64,000 nucleotides of DNA from Rhodanobacteraceae bacterium. GTDB taxonomy: Bacteria > Pseudomonadota > Gammaproteobacteria > Xanthomonadales > SZUA-5. The notes below the pieces were generated by a model. That model was given only the letters and a program-made list of their open reading frames with translations, was not told where the DNA came from and searched no databases. A program made the position numbers and the translations under genes. The DNA is taken from positions 525,290 to 589,289 of the forward strand of contig JADJPR010000001.1 of the NCBI GenBank assembly GCA_016713135.1. The letters are read 5' to 3'. Position 1 is the stretch's first letter. Every line of letters begins with the position of its first letter. Below are positions 47,487 to 56,334 of this stretch, piece by piece.

Positions 47487-48443
47487 ATGAAGCGCCTGAT
47501 GTTCACCGCTACCGTGTTGCTGAGCGCATTCTCCGCGCTCGCCGCGCCCCTCAAGCCCAATTCCGGCCTGTGGTGGGAAGAGCCGGTCACCGGGCGCTTC
47601 TATGCCGTCGAGATCGCGCCCTCCGGACGCACCTTTGTCGTCATCTCGGAATTCGACGAGCAGGGCCGCCCCAGCTGGCGCACGATGCGCGGCGAGCTGA
47701 CGCTGGCAAACGAACTGGAGCAGGCCGCCGGGGCGCCTTTGGCCACCCTGCGCGCGCCCCTGCAGGAGATCACTGGTCCCTGCCCGACCTGCCCGGTCAG
47801 CGCACCGGATGTGCGTCCCAGTCCGCTGGGCGTGGCGACCATCGTGTTCCGCTCGAACGCGGAGGCGGAATTCCAGCAAGGCGCGATCCGGCGCCCACTG
47901 CGCTACTTCAGCCCGGCCGACCAGCCACTCGACTTCCCGTCGGCGCGCCTTGCCGGCGACTACACGATGGTCAGCGAGACCCCCCGTGGCCGCGACAGCC
48001 GTGCGGCACAGCTGCAACCGGCACTCGATGGCGCATGCGTGCGTTACGAGGGGAGCGCACCGCCGGCACGCGCCACTCGCCTGCGCGGGATGTGTCCGGG
48101 CAATGTCTGTGAGTCCTCGGATCTGACAGTGCTGTTGTTCAACCTGGAACTCGCGGTCGGACCTGGCGAACATCCGGCGCTCCAGGCCTATCGCCGCAGC
48201 ATTGCTCCCGAGGCCATTCGCCCATTGTCCAGTCGCTACGTCTTTCCCACCCTGGTGTATTTCTGCGAGGAGGGCTACACCCGCATGCGCAATCCGCTGA
48301 CCCAGCTCGGTGATGTCTGCGTGCAGAACAATCCGCCGACCGTGTGCACCGAATCGCATCGCGTCAGCGAGCACGCCGGCACGCTGCGCGGCTTGCCGCT
48401 GCGCTCCGGTGAGGCCTCGTTCGTGCTCCATCCGGCGCGCTGA
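47487..48443 (+). CDS. Secreted hypothetical protein
   Basis: A 318-residue protein with a signal peptide (about residues 1-20, ending SALAA). Stretches such as GLWWEEPVTGRFYAVEI and FVVISEFDEQGRPSWRTMRG recall the short Trp-rich repeats found in many secreted xanthomonad proteins. Cys pairs (GPCPTCP, CPGNVCESSD) suggest disulfides. I cannot name a family. The ATG at 47487 has AAGGA eight bases upstream; the ATG at 47469 is less likely. Confidence 0.7.
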   Translation: MKRLMFTATVLLSAFSALAAPLKPNSGLWWEEPVTGRFYAVEIAPSGRTFVVISEFDEQGRPSWRTMRGELTLANELEQAAGAPLATLRAPLQEITGPCPTCPVSAPDVRPSPLGVATIVFRSNAEAEFQQGAIRRPLRYFSPADQPLDFPSARLAGDYTMVSETPRGRDSRAAQLQPALDGACVRYEGSAPPARATRLRGMCPGNVCESSDLTVLLFNLELAVGPGEHPALQAYRRSIAPEAIRPLSSRYVFPTLVYFCEEGYTRMRNPLTQLGDVCVQNNPPTVCTESHRVSEHAGTLRGLPLRSGEASFVLHPAR

Positions 48444-48493
48444 AGAGTCCTCAGGTGTAAGCTGGCGTTTACGCCGCCTTTCCCGGAGCCGCC

Positions 48494-49012
48494 ATGAAGC
48501 CGATCCTGAACCTGGCCGATGCGCCCCAGGTAGAAATCGCCCACGGCGACCGCTTTGAGGCCCGGATGCGCCGCCTGGCGCACCCGCTCGGAGCCACCAG
48601 GATCGGCAGCAATGTCACCAGCGTGCCGCCCGGCAAGGCGGCATTCCCGGCGCACCACCATTTCGCCAACGAGGAGCACTTTTTCGTGCTCGCCGGCACC
48701 GGCGTGCTGCGCTACGGCGACGAGTGGTACGAGGTGGGCCCGCAGGACTACATCTACTGCGCGCCCGGTTCCTCCGAGCATGCGCACCAGCTGATCAACA
48801 CCGGCAACGTGGACCTGGTGTACCTCGCGATCTCCACCCTGCAGGTGCCCGAGGTCGTCGGCTACCCGGACAGCCACAAGACCGGCGTGGCCGTCGCGCC
48901 GTTCGGCCAGCCGCCGCCGCGCTTCCTGGTCGAGGACAAGCTCAAGGACACCAAGGGCTACTGGGACGACGAGAACGGACACGCCATCGATCAGATTTTC
49001 CGCGGCGAGTAG
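48494..49012 (+). CDS. Cupin domain protein
   Basis: A 172-residue single-domain cupin. The metal-binding motif 1 is seen as FPAHHHFANEEHFFVLAGTG and motif 2 around GSSEHAHQLINTG, so a metal site is likely. Proteins of this type include sugar-binding and isomerase-like enzymes; nothing here picks one. GGAG lies upstream of the ATG at a proper distance. The gene stands alone between a secreted protein and a minus-strand DJ-1/PfpI gene. Confidence 0.85.
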   Translation: MKPILNLADAPQVEIAHGDRFEARMRRLAHPLGATRIGSNVTSVPPGKAAFPAHHHFANEEHFFVLAGTGVLRYGDEWYEVGPQDYIYCAPGSSEHAHQLINTGNVDLVYLAISTLQVPEVVGYPDSHKTGVAVAPFGQPPPRFLVEDKLKDTKGYWDDENGHAIDQIFRGE

Positions 49013-49072
49013 AGCCGGGCTCGCTCGGCTGGTGGAATGCGCAGGGTTCGGAGCAAGCTCCGCTCCACGGGT

Positions 49073-49924
49073 TCAGCGTAACAAGGACTCGAATCGCCTG
49101 GCAAAGGTGTGCGCGTCCCCCGGCCAGCGCGCGGAAACATACTGGCCGTCGACCACCACGAAGGCCGGGCGCTCGTCGTCCGGGGTGTCGCGCGCCATGC
49201 CGCCGGCCTTGCGCCAGTGGTGCGGTGCGCCCGCCGGCACATCGAGAAAATCCTCGGGGTGTGCCAGTGCGCGCGTGACCTCGGCCTGCACGCTGCACCA
49301 GCCTTCCGGCTCGCCCGGCTGCTCGCGATAGGTGCGGTAGTAGTCGCGGTCCCACCAGCGGCCGCCCCAGCGCGTGATCATCCAGGCCTTGCGCTCGAAG
49401 GCCCAGGTCAGCGCTGTCGTGCGCTTTCCGTGCAGAACCGAGCGCGCAGTTCCCGGCATGGTCGAGCGTGCCGCCAGCACCACCCCGTGGCAGATCGCAC
49501 CTACCGGCTTGCCAGCCCCGAAAAATTCCGCGACGACCTGCTGCAGCACCGCGCTCTCGAGGTACTCGCGCATGCCCTGCGCGTGGCCGCCGGGCAGCAG
49601 CAGCCCGTCGAAAGCCTGCGGATCGATGTGGTCGTAGCGCAGCGGGCGCGCGTACGCAGGGTCCCGGGTCATCGCCGCGTGCGCGGCCCGCGCGCGCCGG
49701 TCCGCGCGCAGGAGCAGGCCGATCAGCGGCAGCCGGCGCAGCCCCGGTACGCGGCCCCAGGCATCGAAGCCGCAGCCGTCCAGCATCAGCGGATCCGCCT
49801 GCGCCGGCTGCCCGTCCGGCGTGACGAAGCTGATCCGGTGCCCCGCGGCCGTGAGCACGGCATGGCTCACGCCGGCCTCGCTCGGGTCGTAGTCGGCGCG
49901 CGGCAGCGGCATCAGAATGTGCAC
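49073..49924 (-). CDS. DJ-1/PfpI family class I glutamine amidotransferase-like protein
   Basis: A 283-residue protein with the DJ-1/PfpI fold. The nucleophile elbow is KPVGAICHGVVLAA with the reactive Cys; an acidic residue and His partner lie near LLLPGGHAQGMREYLE. Members act as chaperones, glyoxalases or peptidases, and this one is longer than the ~190-residue core. The start is a GTG at 49924 with GGAGG eight bases upstream; an internal ATG at 49912 is the next option. Confidence 0.82.
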   Translation of the reverse strand: MHILMPLPRADYDPSEAGVSHAVLTAAGHRISFVTPDGQPAQADPLMLDGCGFDAWGRVPGLRRLPLIGLLLRADRRARAAHAAMTRDPAYARPLRYDHIDPQAFDGLLLPGGHAQGMREYLESAVLQQVVAEFFGAGKPVGAICHGVVLAARSTMPGTARSVLHGKRTTALTWAFERKAWMITRWGGRWWDRDYYRTYREQPGEPEGWCSVQAEVTRALAHPEDFLDVPAGAPHHWRKAGGMARDTPDDERPAFVVVDGQYVSARWPGDAHTFARRFESLLR

Positions 49925-49986
49925 GGATGTCGCCTCCAGCCGCGTTGTTCCGTATCTGGCACAGTACCCGAAAACCGGAGATTCCC

Positions 49987-50979
49987 ATGCGTCGAATGTT
50001 TGCCCTCGCGTCCTTCGTCCTGGCCCTGCCGCTGGCCGCCGCCGACCTGCCGCAAAGCCAGGACCACCCGCTGCTCGGCCGCGTAGGCGGCAGCGAGATC
50101 GTTGGTTATGACAGCAAGCGCTTCGACAGCTACAGCTTCCAGACCAGCACCTTCAAGGAGTACGACCTCGCAGCGCGCAAGCGGGTTTACGCGCAGCCGC
50201 CGGTGACGGTGGAAGGCAAGCGCACCACGATCTGGTACGAGGCGCCGGGCTTGAGCGCGCTGGAGATGTTGCGCCAGTACCAGGCGGAACTGGCCGGCAA
50301 GGGTTTCGAGATCGTTTACGACTCCAGCCGCGATCCGGCCGCGGGCCAATTCACCAACTTTCTCGCGCCCTTCTTCGACAACGAGCCGCGCAACAACCGA
50401 AGCGAATACGTGCTGTACGCGGCGAGCGACTCGACCGTGAAGAGCGCCACCCTCAAGCGCGCCGGCGACGATGGCGAAACCTGGGTCTCGCTGATCACGG
50501 TCGAATGGCCGCAGCCGGATGCCACCTACAAGTCGGTGCAGGGCGCCTATGCCGCGGTCGAGGTGATCGAGGTCGCGGGGATGAAGAAGGACATCCAGTT
50601 CGTCTCCGCCAGCGAGATGCAGCAGGCGCTGACGGTGGCCGGCAAGGTCGCCCTCTACGGCATCTACTTCGACACCAACCAGGCGACCCTGAAGCCCGAA
50701 TCGCAGCCGACCCTCGCCGAGATCGCGCGACTGCTGAAGGAAGACCCGGCACTCAAGGTGCATGTGGTCGGCCACACCGACAACCAGGGCGGCCTGGACT
50801 TCAACCTCGGCCTGTCCAAACGCCGCGCCGAAGCGGTGCGCGCCGCGCTGGTGGCCGAGCACGCCATCGACGCCGCCCGCCTGGCCGCCAACGGCGTCAG
50901 CTACCTCGCACCGGTCGCCAGCAACGCGGATGAAGCCGGACGCGCGAAGAACCGGCGGGTGGAGTTGGTGCCGTTTTGA
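49987..50979 (+). CDS. OmpA-like peptidoglycan-binding protein
   Basis: A 330-residue secreted protein: signal peptide (about residues 1-19), an N-terminal DUF4892-like region (about 30-200), then an OmpA C-terminal domain (about 215-330). The OmpA domain has YFDTNQATLKPESQPTLAEI and VVGHTDNQGGLDFNLGLSKR, with the Asp and Arg that bind meso-diaminopimelate. It likely links the outer membrane or periplasm to the wall. GGAG sits six bases before the ATG. Confidence 0.87.
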   Translation: MRRMFALASFVLALPLAAADLPQSQDHPLLGRVGGSEIVGYDSKRFDSYSFQTSTFKEYDLAARKRVYAQPPVTVEGKRTTIWYEAPGLSALEMLRQYQAELAGKGFEIVYDSSRDPAAGQFTNFLAPFFDNEPRNNRSEYVLYAASDSTVKSATLKRAGDDGETWVSLITVEWPQPDATYKSVQGAYAAVEVIEVAGMKKDIQFVSASEMQQALTVAGKVALYGIYFDTNQATLKPESQPTLAEIARLLKEDPALKVHVVGHTDNQGGLDFNLGLSKRRAEAVRAALVAEHAIDAARLAANGVSYLAPVASNADEAGRAKNRRVELVPF

Positions 50980-50980
50980 G

Positions 50981-51106
50981 CGCAAAGCGGGGAAGAGCGA
51001 GAGCGGGGCAGGGGGCAAGGGACGTGGCCCGCGTCACTGTCGGGCCGTGCGGCAAGGTTGCTCCCCCTGCCCCCTGCCCCGCCTCTGCTCTCCCCCGCCT
51101 TTCCCC
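50981..51106. repeat. Intergenic hairpin element, GGGGCAGGG type (second copy)
   Basis: The left arm (50981-51021) contains GCGGGGAAGAGCGAGAGCGG followed by GGCAGGGGGCA. The right arm (51062-51106) is its imperfect reverse complement. The loop holds GGCCCGCGTCAC and CGGGCCGTGCGG. The arms share the GGGGCAGGGGGCA core with the element at 5541-5683. The remaining 170 bases up to the kinase gene hold no gene; TACACT at 51242-51247 may be a -10 element. Confidence 0.8.
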
Positions 51107-51276
51107 AACCTGAACACCCGCGCCGCCCCGTGTGCTCCCGCGCCGCCTCGCTGCGTTTCCCCATCTGAGGACTGACCGGACGGCGGCCCCGCGCTGTGCG
51201 GGACTGCGTGTCTGGTCAGCATCCCCACACCCGCACGGCGCTACACTGGCGCCTAACCGCGCAGATCGGAACCGCC

Positions 51277-53376
51277 ATGGCACAGCGCAGCAAGGTTGGT
51301 CATTACGACATCGTCGCCGAACTCGGGCGCGGTGGCATGGGCGTGGTCTACAAGGGCTTCGAGCCCTCGCTGCAGCGACATGTGGCGATCAAGATGCTGT
51401 CGGAGGCGCTGGCCGACGACACCCTGGTGGTCGAGCGCTTCTTCCGCGAGGCGCGCAGCATGGCGCAGCTCAACGATCCGCACATCGTGCAGATCTACCT
51501 GGTCGGCGAGGACCAGGGCCAGCCCTATTTCGCGATGGAATTCGTCGAGGGCGAGTCGCTCAGCCAGCGGCTGAAGCGCGAGCACCGGCTGGAGCCCTTC
51601 GAGGCCGCGCGCGTCCTGCTGCAGGTGGCGCAGGGCCTGGCGGCCGCGCATGACCGCGGCGTGATCCACCGCGACATCAAGCCGGCCAACCTGCTGATCA
51701 CCCAGCGCGGGGTGGTCAAGGTGGCCGACTTCGGCATCGCGCTGGCCACCTCGGACTTCAACAAGAAGCTCACCGGCACCGGCCAGTTCGTTGGCACGCC
51801 GGGCTATCTGTCGCCCGAGGTCTGTCTGGGCAAGCCGGTCGACCAGCGCTCGGACATCTTCGCGCTCGGCATCGTGTTCTTCGAGATGCTCGCCGGGCAG
51901 ACGCCGTACAAGGACGAGTCGCCGCTCGGCATGATGCTGGAAGTGGTCCAGGCCGAGATCCCGGACGTGCGCGCGATCAATGAATCGGTCGACCCGCGCC
52001 TGTCCGAGATCCTCAAGCGCATGGTCGCGAAGGAGCCGGGCGACCGCTACAGCGATTGCCACCAGCTGATTGCCGACCTGGTCGCCGCCGGGGTCAACGC
52101 CGCCACCCCGGTCACACCGGCGCGCGCGCAGTTGGCGCCGGTGCTGGAGACCGCGGTCAACATGCCGACCCCGCCCGAGCTGCGCCGCCCGACGCCGCCG
52201 CCGGCATTGCCCGCCGTGCCCGCGCCGGGCTACCACACCCAGCCGTCGGCCGAGCAGCCGATGCCGGTGGCCGCGCCGGTCCCGGCACAGCCGTCGCGTC
52301 CCGCGCTGGTGCAGACGCGCAAGTCCTCGGCGCTGCCGTGGGCCGCGGCGATCGTCGCGCTGGTCGCCGCCGGTGGCGGTGCTGCGTGGTACCTGCAAAA
52401 CGAGAACTCGACCGCTGCGTCGGACGTGCCCGCGACGGTCGCTGCGGTCAATCCGGGTATGGACATCACGGTGCCTTCGGCCGCGCCAGCTACGCCGTCG
52501 CCGGTCGAGCCGTCCGCGCAGGTGGCGACCACCACCGCCAATCCGCCGCCCGCCGAGCCCGTGCCCGCCGCCGAGCCCGTCCCCGCAGCCGCACTGCCGA
52601 ACGTCAGCGAACCCGCGCCGGCTGTGGCCGAGGTCAGACCCGCGCCTGCGGTCGCCGAACCGCCGCCCGCGCCGTCCGCGCCTGAAACCATGGCGCCTGC
52701 AGAGGCCGCGCCGGTCACCGTCGCCGAGGCTGCGCCGGTCAGCGCCGGCCAGGCGCCGCGCGCCAGCGCGCCCCAGGTCGAGCCCTCGCCGCAGTCCGCG
52801 GCGATCGGCGCGCGCCTGGCCGACATCCGCGACCAGCGTCGCGAACGCCGCGAGGCGCGCGCCAGCGCCGCGCCGCCGCGCCAGTACGCCAAGGCCGAGA
52901 CGGCACCGTCCGTGGCCGAGCCCGCGCACTCCGGCCCGCCGCGCGTGCTGGTGCTGAGCCAGGGCGACGCTGCGGTTGCCGGCAGCGCCGAGTTGGCCAT
53001 CGAGGAACGCCTCGAAGAGATCGGTCTGGTGCTGGTCGACGAGGACTTCACTGCCGGGCTCTCGGGCATCGAGAACGGCGGCCGCGACCTCGCCAGCATC
53101 GCCGCGACTGCTGGCCGCCACGCCGAGTTCGTGGTGTTCGTGCGCGTGGTGCCGATCGGTCAGCAGGAGCTGACTTTCTACGGCGAATCGATGACCCAGT
53201 ACACCGCGCGCATCGATGTCGCCGCCTTCGACGTCCGCGCCAGGCGCAAGATGGGCGCCGGCTGGAATGCCCAGGTGAGCTTCACCCACCTCAACGCCGA
53301 TCCCAACACCCGCGAAGCGATCGCCCCTGTGCTCGGGCGCATGGCGCAGGGCTTTGGCGGGCGCGGCAGGGGCTGA
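51277..53376 (+). CDS. Hanks-type serine/threonine protein kinase, membrane-bound
   Basis: A 699-residue PknB-like kinase. Catalytic parts are intact: Gly loop GRGGMG at 17-22, Lys39 in HVAIK, HRDIKPAN with Asp133, and DFG at 151-153. The kinase domain ends near 275; a Pro/Ala-rich stretch, a transmembrane helix (about 352-374) and a long Ala/Pro/Glu linker follow. The last ~160 residues form a folded domain (RVLVLSQGDAAVAGSAELAI) with no known name to me. PASTA repeats are absent. The signal sensed is unknown. Confidence 0.92.
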   Translation: MAQRSKVGHYDIVAELGRGGMGVVYKGFEPSLQRHVAIKMLSEALADDTLVVERFFREARSMAQLNDPHIVQIYLVGEDQGQPYFAMEFVEGESLSQRLKREHRLEPFEAARVLLQVAQGLAAAHDRGVIHRDIKPANLLITQRGVVKVADFGIALATSDFNKKLTGTGQFVGTPGYLSPEVCLGKPVDQRSDIFALGIVFFEMLAGQTPYKDESPLGMMLEVVQAEIPDVRAINESVDPRLSEILKRMVAKEPGDRYSDCHQLIADLVAAGVNAATPVTPARAQLAPVLETAVNMPTPPELRRPTPPPALPAVPAPGYHTQPSAEQPMPVAAPVPAQPSRPALVQTRKSSALPWAAAIVALVAAGGGAAWYLQNENSTAASDVPATVAAVNPGMDITVPSAAPATPSPVEPSAQVATTTANPPPAEPVPAAEPVPAAALPNVSEPAPAVAEVRPAPAVAEPPPAPSAPETMAPAEAAPVTVAEAAPVSAGQAPRASAPQVEPSPQSAAIGARLADIRDQRRERREARASAAPPRQYAKAETAPSVAEPAHSGPPRVLVLSQGDAAVAGSAELAIEERLEEIGLVLVDEDFTAGLSGIENGGRDLASIAATAGRHAEFVVFVRVVPIGQQELTFYGESMTQYTARIDVAAFDVRARRKMGAGWNAQVSFTHLNADPNTREAIAPVLGRMAQGFGGRGRG

Positions 53377-54176
53377 GGGGCAGATCGCCCGCTCCCTTGC
53401 CGGCGGCGACCGGAGGCCACTATCGACGTCTCGACGGCGGCGGCCGTGACACGGCCCGGCACAGCCCTCAGGTGCGCAGTTCCTTCATCAGCATGCGCGT
53501 GAAATCGCTGCGCTCCTTGTCCTCGATCGCGGCATCGTCGATGCTGAGGTCGGGCGCGGCGATCTGCGCCGGCGCCGCTGCTGGCTTGGTGTCGATGGGG
53601 ACATTCGCGGCGGCGATGCGCACCCCGCGCAGATTCACCTTCGGCGCGTTAGAGCTGCGTTTCTCACCGGAGGCCCCGCAGCTGCATCCACACCGGGTAG
53701 ACCGCGCGCCCCCTCGAATTTTCCACGGGCCGGTGTCGACTTCCCGGACGCGCCGCTGAGCGGCAGGGTGGAGGGCGACGAAGCGGTGCCGGCGCGCGCT
53801 GCCGGCCTTCGAGGCCTTTTCGCTGCGGGTCACGCGGATGGCCGCGGCGACGGCGAATTCCCGTCGCTGATCCGGGTGATGCGGTGGCTGTTCGGGTTGC
53901 CTGGCGGAGAGAGGCGGGATTCTGGAGCTCGGCTCCGGGAGAGCGAGTCGCCGGTAGCCGGATGTTGGATATTGGCAGCGCGTACCGGCGATCCGAAAGC
54001 GAGTGGGAGCGGCTTCAGCCGCGAGCCTTCGCAGTCGGCTGCGCGAAAGATCGCCGACGGAGTCGGCTCCCACAGGGTATCGGTGCGCGAGCTCCGCTGC
54101 CAACAACCAACAACCAACAACTGGCCACAGCCCCCGGCTCTCTTGCGATCCTCCGCGGCGTCCCCACCACTGGGCG
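53377..54176. other. 800-base region without a secure gene
   Basis: On the minus strand, 53468-53650 reads as a plausible protein end (APDLSIDDAAIEDKERSDFT, then RMLMKELRT) but it lacks a convincing start or N-terminal part. On the plus strand a fragment near 53730-53900 (GVDFPDAPLSGRVEGDEAVP) also looks coding-like but has no recognisable continuation. These may be decayed remnants. The last part (53960-54124) is a hairpin/REP element. Confidence 0.4.
53960..54124. repeat. Composite REP-like element with GGTTGTT-type outer arms
   Basis: Inside: GTGGGAGCGGCTTCAGCC at 54003-54020 faces GTCGGCTCCCAC at 54062-54073, the classic REP/BIME-style palindrome pair of pseudomonads and xanthomonads. 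Outside: a degenerate left arm (GATGTTGGATATTGGCAG at about 53961-53978) faces CTGCCAACAACCAACAACC at about 54097-54124. The same nested layout and inner core occur at 55541-55725. Confidence 0.8.
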
Positions 54177-54986
54177 ATGGATATCCGCTCGCTTCCCGAT
54201 GACGCCTACACGCCGGCCGCGATCAAGCGCGATCGCCGGCGCCTGGAAACCGCGCTGTTCTGGGGCGCGGTGTTCGTCGCGCTGCTGTGGCTGGTGTCGC
54301 TGGCGGAAACTGTCGCCGGCGTGAAGTTCACCGCGCTGGGCCTCGCCCCGCGCGAGCCGCTGGGACTGGTCGGTATCTTCGGCGCGCCGCTGGTGCATGG
54401 CTCCATCGGCCATCTGGTAGCCAACAGCCTGCCCACCTTCGTGATGGTCACGCTCGGCATGTACGCGGTGCCGCGCGCCACCTTCAAGGCAATCCCGCTG
54501 ATCTGGGTCCTGTCAGGCGCGTTGGTCTGGATTTTCGGCCGCGAGTCGGTGCATATCGGCGCCAGCGGCGTCACCCATGGACTGATGAGCCTGTTGTTCT
54601 TGCTCGGCGTGCTGCGTCGCGATCGCGTGACCCTGTCGATCGCCTTCGTCGTGTTCTTCCTCTATGGCTCGATGCTCTACGGCTTCCTGCCGGGCGAGGC
54701 GGGGATCAGCTTCGAATACCATGGCGGCGGCCTGGTCGCCGGCGCGCTGGCAGCGGTGCTGTACCGCAAGCTCGATCCGCCGCCGCCGGAGCGCCGCTAC
54801 AGTTGGGAGGAGGAACCGGAACCGGAGGATGAGATAGAGGCATCGGGTGATCCGCTCGAACCGCCGCCGCCGATCGACGTCAAGCCGCTGTGGGATGGAC
54901 CCACGCCGCCCAGTCGTGGCGTGGTGATCCGCTTTCCGGTGCGTTCGCGGGGCGAGGGCGAGGAGCCGCCGCGGACCCTGCACTAG
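54177..54986 (+). CDS. Rhomboid family intramembrane serine protease
   Basis: A 269-residue membrane protein with about six transmembrane helices. The catalytic Ser lies in GASGVTHGLMS and the His in FEYHGGGLVAG; the helix-1/2 motif HGSIGHLVANSLPTF has the family's His/Asn. The last ~60 residues are a charged, Pro/Glu-rich cytoplasmic tail (RYSWEEEPEPEDEIEASGD). The ATG at 54177 follows the REP element; the longer frame upstream is only repeat DNA. The client proteins are not predictable; a link to the IPTL-CTERM-tailed giant protein is a guess. Confidence 0.85.
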   Translation: MDIRSLPDDAYTPAAIKRDRRRLETALFWGAVFVALLWLVSLAETVAGVKFTALGLAPREPLGLVGIFGAPLVHGSIGHLVANSLPTFVMVTLGMYAVPRATFKAIPLIWVLSGALVWIFGRESVHIGASGVTHGLMSLLFLLGVLRRDRVTLSIAFVVFFLYGSMLYGFLPGEAGISFEYHGGGLVAGALAAVLYRKLDPPPPERRYSWEEEPEPEDEIEASGDPLEPPPPIDVKPLWDGPTPPSRGVVIRFPVRSRGEGEEPPRTLH

Positions 54987-55091
54987 GGAACACCACACTA
55001 GTCCGCCGCGGCGCGGGCTCTTCCGACGCAGGTCAAGTTTGCAGCGGATCTCGCATTGCCCGGACTGCCGTCGGGCGCGCGACTGCCGTGC

Positions 55092-55481
55092 TCAGGCTCC
55101 CGCGCCGCGCAACTCCTCGGCCAGTTCCCCGGGTTCGATCACCAGGCCCTCGTCGTCGTCGTCGTTGGTCGGGAACACCAGCACCAGCGTGCCGTCGGCC
55201 TCCATGCCGGGGGTCCATTTCTTCAGCCAGGCATCGAGCGCGATCGCCTGCGGGGTGCAGTCGGAGAGGTCGCCGATGGCCCAGGCGCTGGCGAAATCCG
55301 GGTGCGGCCAGACCGGAAAGCAGTCTTCGCCTTCGGCGTCCACCACCGCCCAGCCACCGGCGCTGCGCAAGCCCCATACCTGCTGGTGCAGTGCAACCCG
55401 GGCAATGAACTCATCCAGTCGCGCGCTCGCCGGCAGGCGGCTGATGCGCTGGAATTCCGTGTGGTCCAGGGCGTAGGTCAT
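55092..55481 (-). CDS. DUF2750 family protein
   Basis: A 129-residue cytoplasmic protein. The motifs HTEFQRISRLPASARLDEFI, VWGLRSAGGWAVVDAEGEDC and PVWPHPDFASAWA are the conserved parts of DUF2750, a small family of unknown function often near immunity-like genes. The ATG at 55481 is chosen because the frame before it crosses the hairpin element. No toxin partner is seen nearby. Confidence 0.85.
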   Translation of the reverse strand: MTYALDHTEFQRISRLPASARLDEFIARVALHQQVWGLRSAGGWAVVDAEGEDCFPVWPHPDFASAWAIGDLSDCTPQAIALDAWLKKWTPGMEADGTLVLVFPTNDDDDEGLVIEPGELAEELRGAGA

Positions 55482-55540
55482 GGGGGTCTCGGGTGGGTTT
55501 GACGGGATGATGGGGCGGATTGGCTGCGATGGCCACTGTG

Positions 55541-55725
55541 GCCGGTTGTTGGTTGTTGGTTGTCGGTTGTTGGCAGCGGCGGTGAGCCGCGGGCCAGTGG
55601 GAGCGGCTTCAGCCGCGATTCTTTTCTGGCGGCCGCCGGAAAGATCGCCGACAGCGTCGGCTCCCACAGGCCAGCGGCATGCGCGCTTCGCCGCCAACAA
55701 CCAACAACCAACAACCAAGAACCGG
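55541..55725. repeat. Composite REP-like element with GGTTGTTGG outer arms
   Basis: The outer left arm (55541-55581: CCGGTTGTTGGTTGTTGG onward) pairs with the right arm (55689-55725, CCAACAACCAACAACC onward). Nested within are GTGGGAGCGGCTTCAGCC (55597-55614) and the facing GTCGGCTCCCAC (55656-55667). The inner core is shared with 53960-54124, and both hold GAAAGATCGCCGAC before the right REP. It makes up most of the 316-base gap between DUF2750 and the ECF sigma gene. Confidence 0.85.
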
Positions 55726-55797
55726 CGGTCAGCCCGAGTCCCCATCGAAATCCCATTCACGAGCTAACCTTTTCCCCGCCACCACGTCCAAGCCCGC

Positions 55798-56334
55798 ATG
55801 TTTGCCTGGCTCAAATCGCGCCCCGCGCTGGCGCTGGACGACTTCCACCGGGTGCTCGCCGAGCGCTCGGGGCGTTGGTATTCGGCTTGCCTGCGGATCA
55901 CGCGGGACGCCGCGCTGGCCGAAGACGCGGTGCAGGATGCGCTGCTGCGCGCCTGGGACAAGCGCGCGCATTTCCGCGGCGAGGCGGAGCTGGATACCTG
56001 GATCCACCGCATCGCGATCAACGCGGCGATCGACCTGATGCGCCGGCTGCGGCCACAGATGGTGGCCGGGCCGGCGGAGGACGATGACCGCGTGGCGCCG
56101 GACACGCCCGACTCGGTGCACCTGTCGCAGGCCTTCGCCGATGGACTGTACGGCGCGATGCAGGCCCTGAGCGAACTCGAACGCTGCTGCTTCGTGCTCA
56201 AGCATGTCGAGCAGTGGAAGCTGGTCGAGATCGCGGACGAGATGAAGATCAGCCCGGACAGCGTCAAGCAGGCGCTGTTCCGGGCCTTGCGCAAATTGCG
56301 GGTGGTCATGGACCCCTGGCGGAGCGAAGCATGA
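55798..56334 (+). CDS. ECF-type RNA polymerase sigma factor
   Basis: A 178-residue sigma-70 family factor with region 2 (RWYSACLRITRDAALAEDAV, QDALLRAWDKRAHFRGEAEL) and region 4 (ALSELERCCFVLKHVEQWKL, then VEIADEMKISPDSVKQALFR). It starts an operon; the ATGA overlap with the next gene points to coupled synthesis with its anti-sigma factor. Its target promoters are unknown. TAACCTTTT about 30 bases before the ATG could be part of an autoregulated promoter. Confidence 0.92.
   Translation: MFAWLKSRPALALDDFHRVLAERSGRWYSACLRITRDAALAEDAVQDALLRAWDKRAHFRGEAELDTWIHRIAINAAIDLMRRLRPQMVAGPAEDDDRVAPDTPDSVHLSQAFADGLYGAMQALSELERCCFVLKHVEQWKLVEIADEMKISPDSVKQALFRALRKLRVVMDPWRSEA

Noticed and set aside
53468..54106. 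Complete minus-strand gene of 212 codons
   Set aside because: Its first half is REP/hairpin sequence read as protein; only the last ~60 codons look protein-like, so it is treated as a possible remnant.
54003..54176. N-terminal extension of the rhomboid gene
   Set aside because: The added codons come from the REP-like element and encode repeats such as NNQQPTT; the conserved part begins at 54177.
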